From positions 191,279 to 255,278 of the forward strand of contig MNCI01001360.1 of the NCBI GenBank assembly GCA_015680685.1: a stretch of 64,000 nucleotides of DNA, in the 5' to 3' direction. The notes under the pieces are model-generated. The model was not told the DNA's origin, ran no database searches, and was given only the letters and a program-made list of their open reading frames with translations. Within the stretch, counting starts at the first letter, position 1. The number at the start of each line of letters is the position of its first letter. The position numbers were made by a program, and so were the translations under genes. The DNA comes from Gnetum montanum (taxonomy: Eukaryota; Streptophyta; Gnetopsida; Gnetales; Gnetaceae). This document shows positions 1-12,588 of the stretch, piece after piece.

Positions 1-552
1 AATCTTAGGTTCAATAAGAGTTCAAAACCTTAAAAATCACCAAGTATAGGGAGGCAATGTAAGTTGTAGGTAGTTTGATGGATTTTAAGACAAGGAAGAA
101 AACTAAGAGTGGGGTGGAACAACAACATAAGAGTAAGAAGGAGAATAACAAGCTTTGAAAAGAAGATGAAGAGAAATTTTATAGACTTTGAGAGCCTACA
201 TGCCACCCCTACACTAGGTACTTAATCCTCTTACTTGGAGTAGGAGAAACATTTAGCTCCTTAAGAGTAGAATGAGTTTTGGGATAAAATGCCACATTTT
301 TTAGGACTTCCTTAATATGCTTTGAAGTGTACAAGTATAATATGCTATGCCTACGCTAGAAACCACTAGATTGAAGAATGTCCTAAGAGTCTTTAGGTAA
401 AGATGGTGAAAGAATTCAAGGAGAAAACTATAGATTGAATGTTGGAAGAGGTTAGGAGGAGAATCATAGATTAAATGTAATGAGCCTAATGCTTTATTGA
501 TGTCCCCAAATGGAAATGAGCAAGAAGGAGAGATATGAGTTTCAGGGTCTAA
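1..552. other. No gene recognised
   Basis: AT-rich DNA downstream of the DUS1 gene and 5' to element G. The only ORF is a minus-strand frame of 91 aa with no recognisable motif; I see nothing to support a gene. Confidence 0.6.
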
Positions 553-1404
553 TGAGTCGTGGCCATTGGAAAGCATCGATGCAACCCCATCAACGCCATC
601 TCATCGACATGTATCTGTCAACGCATGGTTTGATGCGTTGATGCATACGTGTTGATGCAGTGTCTAGTCTTACCTATATAAATGCACACACTTACCGCAT
701 TTATCACATCTAATCATTAGTAGCTAGCCAAACTCTTGCAGTTTTATTTTTCCAAAGTTAGAATGTTTTCTAAGTGTCCACATTAGGAGTTGAGAAGTGT
801 ACAGATCTTTATTTGAGCACTAATGTACCTGAGCACCCTGGTGTGAATGGCAATAAAGATGAGCTTTCTTAATAAACCTTGTAGCACTTGGACTTAGCAT
901 AATTCACTTCATGCATTTATTATTCATGTTATTTACTTTAACGCATTTAAGTAATTAATTCATAATGGATAAGTAATGCACATAAGTATGACCACTTTGA
1001 GCATACATTAACGCTTGGTAATCTCAGTAGCGCTTATGCTTGATAATCCAATAGCTTTACAACATGTTCAAGATGTGTACGAAAAGTGGAAACAAATATT
1101 TATGTTAGGATTAGTTAAGGCATCAATAAGTTATTAGATTAATTACACATTAAAATTAGTTTATTTTCAGCACTTAGGCAAATTAAATGAAAAATATAAA
1201 AATGATATAAATCATATGACTTAGTTACACTTAACCATACAATTGAACCTCATCAGTGGAATTGGAAAGACAATGATCATGTCCTTGAGATTTAATGCCT
1301 AGATAAGGTGTACTTAGAGAGCTAAAGTATGAAATTCGACCAAATCACTTAATAAGTGCTAGTGATTTGTATGCTTGGGCATAGGGACTACTTGTTACTC
1401 ATCA
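553..1404 (+). repeat. 5' LTR of element G
   Basis: About 852 bp, starting TGAGTCGT and ending CTCATCA, matching in length and layout the 853-bp LTR of element C. U3 has several copies of the GATGCATC/CATCGATG type near 570-660. A TATA box (CCTATATAAATG) follows near 675, and the polyadenylation signal AATAAA lies near 853. No matching 3' LTR in the same orientation is present. Confidence 0.75.
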
Positions 1405-1405
1405 T

Positions 1406-1423
1406 TGGCACCATTGCCAGGGA
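1406..1423 (+). other. Primer-binding site of element G (tRNA-Asp type)
   Basis: TGGCACCATTGCCAGGGA lies two bases after the LTR end. The plant tRNA-Asp primer site is TGGCGCCGTTGCCGGGGA; the three differences are all G to A at CpG positions, as expected from methylation decay. Confidence 0.7.
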
Positions 1424-1539
1424 ATTTAGTTAGCTACGTGTGCTATCTAGGGAGTTAGTAAAATTATCCAACAACATTGTAATGAACCCAAAATGTAAAA
1501 TCATTAAAATAACAAAAAAATATTAAAAGCACACTATTT

Positions 1540-4095
1540 TTCAAGATCTAAAAGGGCTTCTTCTCATAGGGAAGATTCTTCGCCATCATTTGTTAACAAT
1601 TCCAATCCAAGTCAAGAAAGTCCTAAACTACCTATGCCCTAACAATGCAAAACTTGTTATAGATCCTCTAGACTTCATCTTCATCCTACACCAAGATGAA
1701 GAGATGCAATGAACTAACATGGAGACCAACATCATGTTACCATCCAATTGCTCAATCCCTGCAATGTTACAAGCACTCCACTCTGAGTTCGGGTTCGGGT
1801 TACAACATGCAGATAGATCCTCCAGACTTCATCTTCATCCTACACCAAGATGAAGAGATGTAGTAGAGTGACATGGAGGGCAACATCGTGTTGCTGCCCA
1901 ATCACTCAATTCCTACGATGCTGCTCCACAATCTCATTAGATTGGGCATCACAGGGCTCGATGTTGAATATGAAGTGCAAGATCATTCCTATCAGGATTA
2001 CCATCCCATAGAGGCTCAACAAAAGAAAGCTTAGCAAATGGAAGCCTGGTACGAGACGCTGAAGGGGAAACAGTTCACAAACCCCTTATTCCTATTGGAA
2101 CCAAAGGAGAGAGAGGATTCCTTCTCTAGGACTTCTCAATACACTGACTCTCCTCCTATCCTTAATGAGGAGACCCTTAATCAACATCTACACTCCACTC
2201 TAGAAAATCCTAGTTCTAGGAAGAATGGATCCCATGACCATGCAGCCTCCAAGGGAGGGAGTCAAAGTAGGAGTAACGACAAGCACCATGACAAAGATGC
2301 ACATGGTCATCATGGTTGTGACCAACTGAAAGGAAGTAGTAGGAACCATTTTGGTGCTAGTCCTCCTTCCTCTTCACCTTCATCATCTTCATCCTCTTCC
2401 TTCTCTAACTCAGATCAAAGCTACAAAGGAAGAGACTATGATGGAGGTGACCGACGAGATAGGGATGATCACAAATCCCACTGGAATAGTAGAGACCATG
2501 GGCATGGGAAATAAAGGGAGGCCCACCATGGAGAATGAAGGGACAACAAAGGGCATCATAGACATCATGGCCAAAAGATCACCATGAACATGATGAGCCT
2601 TTGCTTGCCACTAGAAATATGTTAAACATTGTTGAGGCCATAAGGATTCCAACAAGGCATGTGAAATATAGCCAAATTAAGTGGTTGGACATGAACAATA
2701 TCCCTAAATTTGAAGAGGGATACAACCCTAATCCAAATAGTCATCTTCAAGCCTTTCAAAATGCATGTTCCTTATAGAATGTTAAGAATGAATGGCAAAA
2801 ATTAAAATTTTTCCCAAGGATACTAATCAAAGAAGCTAAAAGTTGGTACCGGTCCTTGGACCTAGAATCAATCTACCGATGGAGTACAATGCTTGAGCTC
2901 TTCAATGACAAGTATTAAACATACTTCTAAGGGTGTAACTTGAGGAAGCAAATTTGAGGATTAAAGCAAGGAACACCTAAATCCTTGGATGCAACCATGA
3001 GAAGGTACTACTCTTTGTTGCATTGATGCCCTAACCATGGCTTTTCTTAGTGGGAACAGCTCTGCCATATCATAGATGGGCTCTGAACAGAAATGAGGAG
3101 AACTCTTGGGGTCTATGCCCAAGGGAGACTTTCAAAACTAAGGGCCTATCAAATCCAAAGTTTGATTGAACAAGTAGTAAAAGAAGAAGGTGAGTTGAGA
3201 AAAAGGGAAAGTGTGAAGAAATATAACTAGGATCCTTCTATTTACAAATGAAAGATCTGGTTTTGTGATAGCAAGGAGGTGGCACCACTTGATGAAGTGG
3301 TGCAATGTAAGACCTTGCCAATACAAAAATTTATTTTTAAAATATTGGCCAAGGTAGATAAAATGTGGAACTCTTTGGATGAAAATTTTCAAACTGCTCT
3401 AAAAATCACAAACTAATCCAAAGGGCAAGGTAGTAATCATGATCACAAGAGAAGGAAGGAAGCTAAACATGTCCATCATAGGGGTAAAGGCAAAGCTACT
3501 ACCATCAAAGAGGTTGCGGATTATGAAATAGATGATGATGGTGGATGTGACATATGCTAATACAAACCTCTTGAGGGATGTTACCCCATTGTGTCATACT
3601 TGCAAAAATCTGGGGTGTACACTTTGAATCCTAGATTGGTGAACAGGCAAGCATCCACGAGGTCACCTTATCCTCAAGGCAACTACAAGTAGTTTCATCA
3701 ACAAGCTTATTATCCTAGTGGAGTTCCACCTCAACCTCATGAGAAGTACTAACAATGGAAACACCCACAGTCATGGGGGATGCCACCACCAAGGCAGCAG
3801 TACACTTACCATCAACAAAATCCATATAGGTACTATGTTCAGTAGTCCATTTCTTTGTGTGACTCTTCCAATCATGCCTCATTCCAACACCACTACTACC
3901 CTCCAAAATATTATAGAGCACAATATCCAAGAGAGAAATCCCCATTTCTGTGTTACCCTTCTCATCCTTCTACACTTGTACCTCCATCCTTAACTCAATC
4001 ACCCCTGCTTCATCCATGTAGGGTGAAATTTCAATCTATCCCTAGCAAAGAAATGTCACACGGTTTATTAGCTTATAGGCAACTCCCCAACTGAG
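1540..4095 (+). pseudogene. gag of element G (broken)
   Basis: Capsid-like region of a Gypsy gag. The retrotransposon-gag core is readable near 2680-3170 (NEWQKLKFFPR, KSWYRSL, FNDKY, TLGVYAQGR). Before it is a low-complexity Ser/His/Asp stretch (2200-2510). After it is a Pro/Gln/Tyr-rich tail (3600-4090, GVPPQPHEKY) that replaces a normal zinc knuckle; only CDIC and a later Cys remain. A ~154-bp direct duplication occurs near the start (copies from 1661 and 1815). Several in-frame stops. Element C has the same protein, split by Copia D. Confidence 0.7.
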
Positions 4096-4168
4096 TGGTT
4101 TGAACAATAAGCCTTAGAAAAGATGTTTCTTCTAAACCAATAGTCCTACTAAGCCCTCACAAATACCT

Positions 4169-6960
4169 ATGATTGGTAACCTTGCTTCTCCTTCATCCTC
4201 TACAACACCATTCAAGATCCCTTCAAACCAAACACCTTCCAAAGTCCATACTGTAATGTTGACCCATGCAATCATAGATTGGATAAAGGCTAGCCACCTT
4301 TCTAGGAAGAGATTTAATCCTAAGACTCCTCTAATTTACTTGCAAATCACTAGGAATCAGCCTTGCAAGGCTCTTCTAGACTCAAGTTCTGATGTAAATT
4401 TGATCTCTCATGAAATGTACCAAGCTTGGAACCTACCTCCTCTCAAGAAGAGCAACATTCATCTTAAGTTAGCAGATTAGTCCATCATCATTCTCTTGGG
4501 ATTGCTAGAGGACATTGTGACCACTATTTATGGTTGATCATATCATGTTGACTTCCTAGTGATCAAAGTATATAACTGCAAAGAGGACTTCCCAATTATC
4601 ATGGGAAGGGCATGGCTAAGTCCAATCAATGCATGGCTAGGCATCAGTGACCTCTCCTTGAAGATTTCCAAGGAAAATAACTTTGAAAAAATTTAGATGA
4701 AGTGCATTCCATGCATTGTGTCTAGTGACATAGGATGCCATTGTGTGCAAAAATTATGGGTAATAAAAAGTACAACAATCACAACATGCAAGCAGTGTGT
4801 AGATGTCACAGAAATCCAAAGGTGCCTATACATAGTAGCCACGAAATAGGAGGACATCCAATGGCTGACCACTGAATCTGAAAGTAGCTCAACCTTCTAC
4901 ATGGAAGCAACTGAGAGCTTAACAAGTGCCTATGTTGAAGGCATGGATGAAATAGAGTGAATGCATTACCAACTCTCTAAGGAACTTGATGACACTAATG
5001 GGGGAGAGTTGGAAATCCCTGAAAGCTTTAAACATGAGCCCCTTGAGTTAAAAACTCTGTCAACTAGAATGGAATATGCTTTTTTGAAAAATGGCAAGCT
5101 GGTCATTATTAATACCAACCTTACTCTTGTGCAGAAAAAGAAGCTCTTGGAGGTGATCAACAAATGGCCAATAGCCTTTGTCTAGTCATATCATGAGCTG
5201 ACAGGAATTGATCCATGGATATGTTAATACTGCATCTACACAAATACCTCCATCAAGCCAAAGAGGCAAATGTAGTAGTGGTTGAATCCCAAATTAAAGC
5301 AAATCATCAAAGAGGAGATTGAAAAACTCCTCAAGGTGGGGTTCATCTACCCCATTGTAGACAATGAGTGAATTAGTCCACTTGCGATAATGCTAAAGAA
5401 AGGTGGCAAATGAAGGGTCTATATCAATTTCAGGCTATTGAATATGGCAACATACAAGAACCATTTTCAATTGCCATTTGTGGACCAAGTATTGAACACC
5501 ATTTCTGGGCATTGTTTTTATAGCTTTTTGGATGGTTTTAGTGGTTATAACCAAATCTAGTTTGTACCTAAGGATTGGGCCAAAACAACATTCATAAGTC
5601 CCTGGGGAACTTTCACATACAGAAAGATGTCGTTTGGCCTTTGCAATGCCCCTACCACATTCCAACACCTTGTCTTGAGCATCTTGCAATAACAAATTGG
5701 TAGTGGGATGGAAGTCTTCATGGATGACTTCACCTACAGGCCTACATTTGAGTACGCCCTAGATCGTCTTAAGCAAGTGCTAAAACGGTGCATAGAGACA
5801 AACCTTAAGTTCAACTAGCAAAAAAGCCACTTGATATTCCAAGAGGACATTGTGTTGGGGCACAAAATTTCACAAGCAAGGATTAAGCTAGACCCTAAGA
5901 AAATAAGGGTTATTCAAAGAATTACCCATCAACTAGAAATTGTCAAAGATGTCTGGTCATTCCTTGGGCATATTGGCTACTACCTACTTCATTGAGAATT
6001 TCCCTAAGATTGCCAAACCATTAGTGGAGCTAACAAAGAAGGATGCTTTGTTTGTCTAGACTGAAGGATTTGAGCATGCATTCTAGCACTTGAAATAGAA
6101 ACTTATAGAGACTCCCATTCTATGAGCACCTAATTGGTCTAGGCCCTTTCACATCATGACGTATGCATCTAATTATGCTTTAGGGGTCATGCTTACATAG
6201 TTGGATGATCAAAAACATCCTTATTACATCCACTATGCTAGCAGAAGCATTGTGGGTATGCAACTAAATTACACCACAATAGAGAAAGAATTGATGGCAA
6301 TGATGTATGCTTTGGAAAAATTCTAGCACGATGTGCTAGGGTACAAGGTGTTTGTGCACATAGACCACAATGCAATTCGGTTCTTAATGAATAAATCAAT
6401 GATGAGCCCTCGTGTCATATGGTGGTTGGTGGTCTTATAGAAATTTGATCTGACAATGGTAGATTGAAAGAGAACAACAAAGAGGAAAGTCTACTTTTAG
6501 ACCAATTTCCTAATGAACTCCTCTTTGCCAAAGCTATAACAAAATAAGTGCCCAATGAACCTAATTGGTATGATGACATTCTTACTTACCTTCTCACTTA
6601 AAAGATGCCATAGGAGTGGAACCATAGGAAGAAACAACATTTTCTTTACCAGGCAAAACGCTTCATGGAAATCAATGAACATCTTTATAAGGTGTGCGTC
6701 GATGGCCTAGTTTGATGGTGTGCGTCGATGGCCTAGTTTGATGGTGCATACCTAATGCTGATCAATTGTGCATCCTCCAAGATGCTCATGAGGGCCTTTG
6801 TGGGAACCACTATGCAGGGAGACGAATGACTGTAAAAATCCTCATGGGAAGATACTATTGGTCAATACTCTTCAAGGATGCCCATCACTTCATCTACTCC
6901 TATGAACATTGCCAACACAATAGTGGAATGATTGCTTGTATGGAGGGGCCTCGACAGTGA
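4169..6960 (+). pseudogene. pol of element G (PR-RT-RH-partial IN, broken)
   Basis: Protease at 4320-4680 (CKALLDSSSDVNLIS; the DSS triad replaces the usual DSG/DTG). Reverse transcriptase follows at about 5300-6000 with RVYINFRLLN, FLDGFSGYNQI, FGLCNAPTTFQ and the active site FMDDF. RNase H is at about 6100-6450 (YASNYALGVML, YTTIEKELMAM), then the integrase zinc region at 6766-6960 (HEGLCGNHYAGR, YYWSILFKDAH, CQHN). A perfect 26-bp tandem duplication sits at 6691-6742. Many stops; the integrase core and 3' LTR are missing. Confidence 0.8.
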
Positions 6961-7084
6961 ATCCAACCACTGAAATCCTTCAATATGTGTTGTGTGCTTT
7001 ACTTATAGTTGTAAGGTTTTACTTTGTGTTTCAAACACAACAAACTTTGAAAAATCAATTACTTAGCATAACATTGACATGTCA

Positions 7085-7985
7085 CTGACAACAATACCAA
7101 TGATAAGCGATGGAGTAGTCCAACACCCAACCATGCAAGTTACGAGTGTTCACGTGTAGCCCAATTGAAATTCATGGACAAGGCCATGTAATTATGCTAA
7201 TAATTGGTTGGAGTACATGATCATTGTCCTTCCACATGAGTTAGTAAATCGATGCATATGATTTAACTCATGATGAGGCATATGATAATTAATGTTGAGC
7301 AGGTCATATCGCTCCTGCTAAACATAAACTAAGTGAAATTGTTTCTAAATCTAAGTAATAGTAAACAAATCTAATCTAGCCTACATGAGCAACCAACCCT
7401 AAACTTCCATTCACACATTGGACTTCATGTAACTACTAATAGGATTACCAAGAAACACGCTACTGAGCATAGCAAGTGATATTACTACTGGGTTACCAAA
7501 TAGTTATGCTTAAGTGTTCAAGAGTCAATCGTATTCATTCCACTTAACAAGGATAGTAAAGTGCATAGAATGTAAATCAATAACTAATGAAAACAATAAA
7601 CGTTAAACCAAGTGAAAACAGTAAAATTATTCTAGGTGTAAGCAATAAAGACTAAGCGATGTTGCAATGATGTAGAGTAATCTCGATCTTTATTTCTATG
7701 CATGAAACGTGTCCAAGTACATTCCACTTGAATAAAGACTTCGTTCAATTACTAAACATCACACTGCAAGTATACACTCTTAAATGCTAAGTGCTAAAAT
7801 TAAGAAAACAAACTCACAAGATTTCACTAACTATAAAATGAAAACTGTGTAAATGGTGAGCCTAAGTGTTGTATTTATAGGCCTACACACATCCACAATA
7901 TTGGATACGCGACATCGTAACATGTGCCCCAATATCAAAGATCCGATATCGCAGCTCCAATATCAAATACTCAATATTGTAACTG
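7085..7985 (-). repeat. Element H: inverted LTR with primer-site stub
   Basis: Read on the minus strand this is an LTR of the same broad type as those of G and C. It has a TATA box (CCTATAAATAC, near 7885), a U3 rich in GATATTGG/ATCGGATATC motifs, and the terminal block GGACTACTCC..CTTATCA, ending at about 7101. A degenerate primer site (TTGGTATTGTTGTCAG) follows immediately. A short leader reaches the point where element G breaks off. Only one LTR is present, so it is a remnant or the product of a recombination that also truncated G. The outer boundary (~7985) is approximate. Confidence 0.6.
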
Positions 7986-8961
7986 AGAAAAATTCAATTT
8001 ATCAACTGTAAATAAACAAAAGCCATTAACAACAATAAAATCAATGTCTCACCCTATTTATTTCTGATCTCTAAACTATAAATCCCATTATGTCCATTAA
8101 ATGGAATATAGGACTAGTCATTTTTATCTCCTTTTAAGACCATGGGTTCACGGATGAGGATAATGCAAAAATTCTCATAAACCTTTAATGAAAACAAAGT
8201 ATTTGAAACTAATAAGTTTTTATATTGTAAGATGCAGAAATTCTCATAAACCTTTAATGAGGTATGAGTCTTGTGGTAAAAGTTTTACATAGAAACCTTG
8301 GTAGGCAACACAAATAACTCGACCGACCAACTTCGAAGGAAAAAGCATATATAAATGTTAATTTTAAAGGCATCAAATAAAAAGCAGAACAAACTTTTAC
8401 ACTTCTAATGGGAAGCTTATGAATCATTATCATTGAATAATTATAAATAGTTCCAGTGGAACAAAACATGTACTTCTAATAATAACCTGAAAAGGAATAA
8501 TATATGAGCTAGTTAACAATTAGAGGTTTCAAGTATAGTAATCTTGCACCATTGCATTCTAAGTTACAAAATATTTCAAAGCATACTTTCAACGATCAAG
8601 GGTTAAAAGGAAAATAAATAAAAAACCAGAACAAGGATAGTAATACCGGGGAAAAAAATTGTATTCCCACCTTCCGATTGATTATTGGATCAAAAGGAAC
8701 CCACGTTCAAAACTAATGTATCTGTGATGCTAAGTTCAGCCTTTGTTTACCTTCATGACTCTGCTTGCCCTGAAAAAATGGCAATGGGTTAACTCTAGAC
8801 ATTGGTATCGCATTCTTCTTGCACTGGAGCCCACAGATTTGAGCCCAGCTCTTTGCATCGACATTTTCATATATGTTTTCAATTTCTTTTTCCTAAAATC
8901 AACTGCCAAATTTATCCTTTTAAAAAATAAAATCGTTTTGAAAAAAACCTATAATACACCG
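7986..8961. other. Region 3' of DUS1, including its probable 3' UTR
   Basis: AT-rich DNA with no supported gene. The part next to the stop codon should include the DUS1 3' UTR, but I could not fix a poly(A) site. A ~30-bp direct repeat (ATTCTCATAAACCTTTAATGA) occurs at about 8170 and 8238. Confidence 0.45.
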
Positions 8962-9721
8962 CTAGCTGCTGCTTGTTGAAGGATGAAGCACAAATTTCAC
9001 ATCACGGTCAGACAACTTGGTAACCAGATCCCTAAGCCAGTGAAAGCTTAGTTTTGTTTGCTTGTTAAGTTCCTCACGTAGATCTGGATATATTTTGAAC
9101 CAGTTACCTAGCATACGATGAACATGGGCTCTAACAATTCGCCATGGAACTGGATATTTCTCGCAAAGATCAAAGTATTCCAACAGCAGTGAAGCAGGAT
9201 TCATACCATTTATCTCTCCATCAGATGGGGGCTTTATTGCCTCAAATTTCTGCAACCAGTCAAACCCATCAAAACTTTCATTATTTGGCTCTGTTACCAT
9301 TACATGATAACCAGCAAACAGTGCAGGATTTTCAAGTAATGATTCAGCAGAAAGTACTCCATCCACATTGGTCTCTTTTAAACAATTATATGCATCTTCT
9401 AAGTGTCTTATATTACCATTTGCCAAAACAGGAATTTTCAGTGCCTTCTTCACCAAACTAATGGCATTCCAATCAGCTCTAATACTTTTCCCATCTTTTT
9501 GATCCTTTGTTCGACCATGAACAGCAAGAAGAGAACATCCAGCTGCCTCAAGCATCTTTGCATATGCTATGGTGTCCTCAATGTTAGGGAATATCCTTAT
9601 CTTACACGATACTGGAACAATGAGGTTATTAGCAAGTTTCTCAACTAACGCCTTCACTAGGGGTAAGTTATCCATTAAAAATGCTCCGTAATTTCCACGC
9701 TTGGCAATGCGCTGTGGACAC
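8962..9721 (-). CDS. DUS1: Exon 3 (terminal) of DUS1-type tRNA-dihydrouridine synthase
   Basis: The last coding exon encodes residues 226-478 and stops at TAG (8962-8964). The acceptor is TTTGGGCAG, with coding starting at 9721. The second base starts TGT, the catalytic Cys227 in GCPQRIAKRGNYGAFLM, which by family knowledge protonates the uracil ring. Other visible sites are Lys266 (CKIRIF), His294 (VHGRT) and the FMN-phosphate loop ANGNI (326-330). The C-terminal part (about 380-478) matches the helical tRNA-binding domain (PVPWRIVRAHVHRMLG). There are no frameshifts or internal stops, in sharp contrast to the surrounding transposons, so the gene is probably functional. A 105-aa plus-strand ORF here is only an antisense shadow. 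Confidence 0.95.
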
Positions 9722-12588
9722 CTGCCCAAAGAAAAAAAACAGAAAACTAAAGTCAGTTATGTTACTACAAAAGAGCATGCAGTTAAACATAGTAACCTTA
9801 ACCAAAAAGCTGTGGAAAGGATGCCATGTATAAAAATCTGCACTATCTTATTAAAGGTTAGATATTTAGATATAATGGGAAAAGGGGAAAAAATCATTTA
9901 GATAGACCGTGAAAGCCCTCGGTACTAATAAATTTTATAATGCCTCCGATTGTGAAATTTAACAAATTCTGCATTGTTCAATAAATTACACAATGCCATC
10001 ACAACTTATACAATAATATCATGGACAATAAGATTCATCCATTTATAGTTGGTGGACTCTGCGAAATTTCCTAATTTCATTTTTTAGAAGTGCAAAAGAA
10101 ACAATAATTTCTTTAGCATTGATTCCACCTATGGTTAATAAACTTTCATAAAGTATTTTGAAACATGTTATTGTCACATCCCAGAAAAAGCTTATTATCT
10201 TTGATCATCGATTGAATACTAATTGTTTTTAGACGCTTGTACTTCCACCTGTTGTAAAACATTTATCTAATAGAACTATTTTTGTCCTGGTTGCTTGTGC
10301 AGATTTGGAATTGGAGCAGTGAATGGGAATTTTGAACAAGATATATCCACGAATCAGTCTGAAGGTTTTGTGAATTCCATATACCCAAGTCATGAGTGCA
10401 GACTTAAGAAAATGCTTGCATGGCCTGAAACAATCTCCTAGACAATGGTATGAGGTGTTTACTCCTTCGTCAGAAACGAGTAAACTGTAGAAATTGTGTG
10501 TCTATTTTTGGGGACAGCTTAAAAGCCAGTGTTGATTTCTTTTACTATAAATTGACGGTGGAAATACATTGCTGAAATTTCTAGACATTTTTCCGTATTT
10601 GAACAGGTAAAAAGAAGGTGGTATGTTAATAAAAATGGACTGCCCAATATTACTCTGATTGTAAAAGGAGCAGGGTTGGTGGCAGACTGCTTCTTCTCCC
10701 ATGGTTTGAGATCTGTGGAGCTCCACTCCTTATGTTACAAGACTACACCGGCATAGCAGTACCATGCAGAAGTTGAGGATGTTGAAATAAATAGTAATGC
10801 CAACAATATTAGCCACTAGACTTTTCTAAAAGTTCTAGGCAATTCTAGAACATGTCTAGATCCAATGAACTTTGGATTAACTTGAAAGCAACCACATGCA
10901 TAAATTGAGATGCAGGGTAATAGAATTGATTACCTGAGTATTTGCCTTGATTTGGTAAGGGCTCAAGACTTACTTTCAATTTCTCACCTTTCATTATGGC
11001 TTTAGAAGATACTTGTTTCTCAAGTCGTAAGACTTGAGTTTGAGCCTGAGCCTGGGTGCAGAGAGTTGAAAGACACCCATAAAAGGTTTACATTTTTTTA
11101 AAACAACAAACACCATACAAAAAAAAAATTTCAAGACTCACAACTCTCAATACAGCTATAAAAGTGGAAAGAAAGTAGAATGAAAGAACCTCAAACATTC
11201 TGGATATGTGCTATCACTAGTTTCAGGTTTTCAACACATTGAGTGAACATTTTACAGAGCATACATTTTTCAAAGCACACATTCTTCTGCAAATGTTAAT
11301 GGGTGCTTTCTAGATGGTTCTATGGGGTCCATTTTAATTTATACGTGTTTCTCTTGAATGTCCTACATTGTTAAGATCCTAGAGAAGGATAACTCCTAGA
11401 TGTTTCTAGATTATATTTTGTAACATGACTTTCCCAATTTAAGGGTTGAACCTTGGTCTTTGTGTATAAACACCTCATGTGGATCCAATGAGTAATAAGA
11501 GTTAGGCTTCTCCTGTAGAAGTTTCCCTCTGTTCTTGATGATTTTACCTTGTAAATCTTGTGTTTCTTATTTGTTGTTTTGCATCAACCATTGTTCTAGT
11601 CCCAATTTTAGTTTTGCATTTTGTTTATTATTTTTAAAATTCTTCTAACATCTTATCTTTGTATTCTCCATCACACATTGTCCTTTCTCTGTCCATGTGC
11701 ATTTTTGTGCTATTTTCCTCCAACAATTGGCAATCTCAAGATCAACTGCAGCAATCTAGGAGCAGTCAGCTACATTATTTCCACAATCAATATTCACAAC
11801 AGTCGCAATCATCAATCCTACACATGATGACAAAGTCTATTAACTAGTTATCAACATGCATCACTGACATTGAATGTGGCATCAAATGGATTGAACAAGC
11901 AATTAATGCATGTGACGACACATCATTTGAGAAAGCTATTGCCAAAAGCGTGGTACAATAGCAGCTGAAAGAAAATAAATCTGAACAAGAATACTGCATG
12001 TATTTCCCAAAGATTGTTCATGAATGGCATCAGTTCATGACAATTGGAGTTAACACTCCATTCTTTCGAAAATCTTTTGTTGTGTATGTCAACATATTGT
12101 ATTCACAAGTTCCGAAATGAAGTAAAAATGAATATTTTTACGTGCAAATAATGTTTCCAATTTCTTGAGTTCAGTACTAACCTTCATACTTTGGCCTTGG
12201 GAACCCTATAAAACCCAATCAAGCCTTCATTTCTCCCAAATAATCACAGTGATCTTTACCTATGCCAACAGCAAGTCACCGTGTTCAGGGTCTCCTTAAA
12301 CTCCTTTTTGGTGTTCAAGGAGCACCAACCTTCCATTTCAGCGGTCTATAGTAGTTGTAAAATTCATCCCTTGTCATTCGCAAGGGCTTTCTTTTGAAAT
12401 TCCAAGCATCATGGGAAATAGGTTGAGAAATCAAGAGAAGGTTGTTCTGGAGAAAGGAGGACCGAGTAGAAACAAGAAGAAAATAAGTGGCATAAGGAAT
12501 CTTCCCTTAGATCCTTCATGGGTCCATGATTTATCAGCTCAACCTGTTGGTGTCTTTTAAAGTTAACCAAAAAGAGCAAGGTAATTCT
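9722..12588. other. Intron 2, 3' part: mostly unassigned
   Basis: AT-rich intron DNA. A Copia RT fragment is at 10316-10470. From 11280 to 11600 there is an LTR-like stretch with a possible TATA box (near 11465), but I found no partner LTR. From 11700 to 12120 a plus-strand frame is Gln/Ser-rich and then reads as an unrecognised protein-like sequence broken by stops; it may be an old gag. No cellular gene seen. Confidence 0.4.
10316..10470 (+). pseudogene. Copia reverse-transcriptase fragment
   Basis: Two plus-strand frames read as the Copia RT segment just after its first catalytic block: NGNFEQDISTNQSEGF, then, one frameshift on, LRKCLHGLKQSPRQWYEVF. The second matches the Copia signature KSLYGLKQAPRQWY. 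The rest of the element is not recognisable. A short, old insertion in intron 2. Confidence 0.75.

Larger units (their letters stand above)
553..6960 (+). mobile_element. Element G: decayed tRNA-Asp-primed Gypsy retrotransposon, 3' truncated
   Basis: A Ty3/Gypsy element read on the plus strand: 5' LTR, primer site resembling the tRNA-Asp type, gag, protease, RT, RNase H and the N-terminal zinc region of integrase. It stops near 6960, where it meets inverted LTR H. It belongs to the same family as element C in intron 1 (matching LTR structure and gag). The order PR-RT-RH-IN and the Asp primer site resemble the plant Athila/Calypso branch. Dozens of stops, many TAG or TAA where Gln is expected, show it is long dead. 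It lies past the 3' end of DUS1. Confidence 0.85.

Noticed and set aside
1406-1423. tRNA gene
   Set aside because: Only the 18-base complement of a tRNA-Asp 3' end is present, next to an LTR; no cloverleaf, so a primer-binding site.
9144-9461. Plus-strand ORFs of 105 and 81 aa over exon 3 of DUS1
   Set aside because: They lie antisense to conserved DUS1 codons and show no motif of their own; shadows of the real gene.
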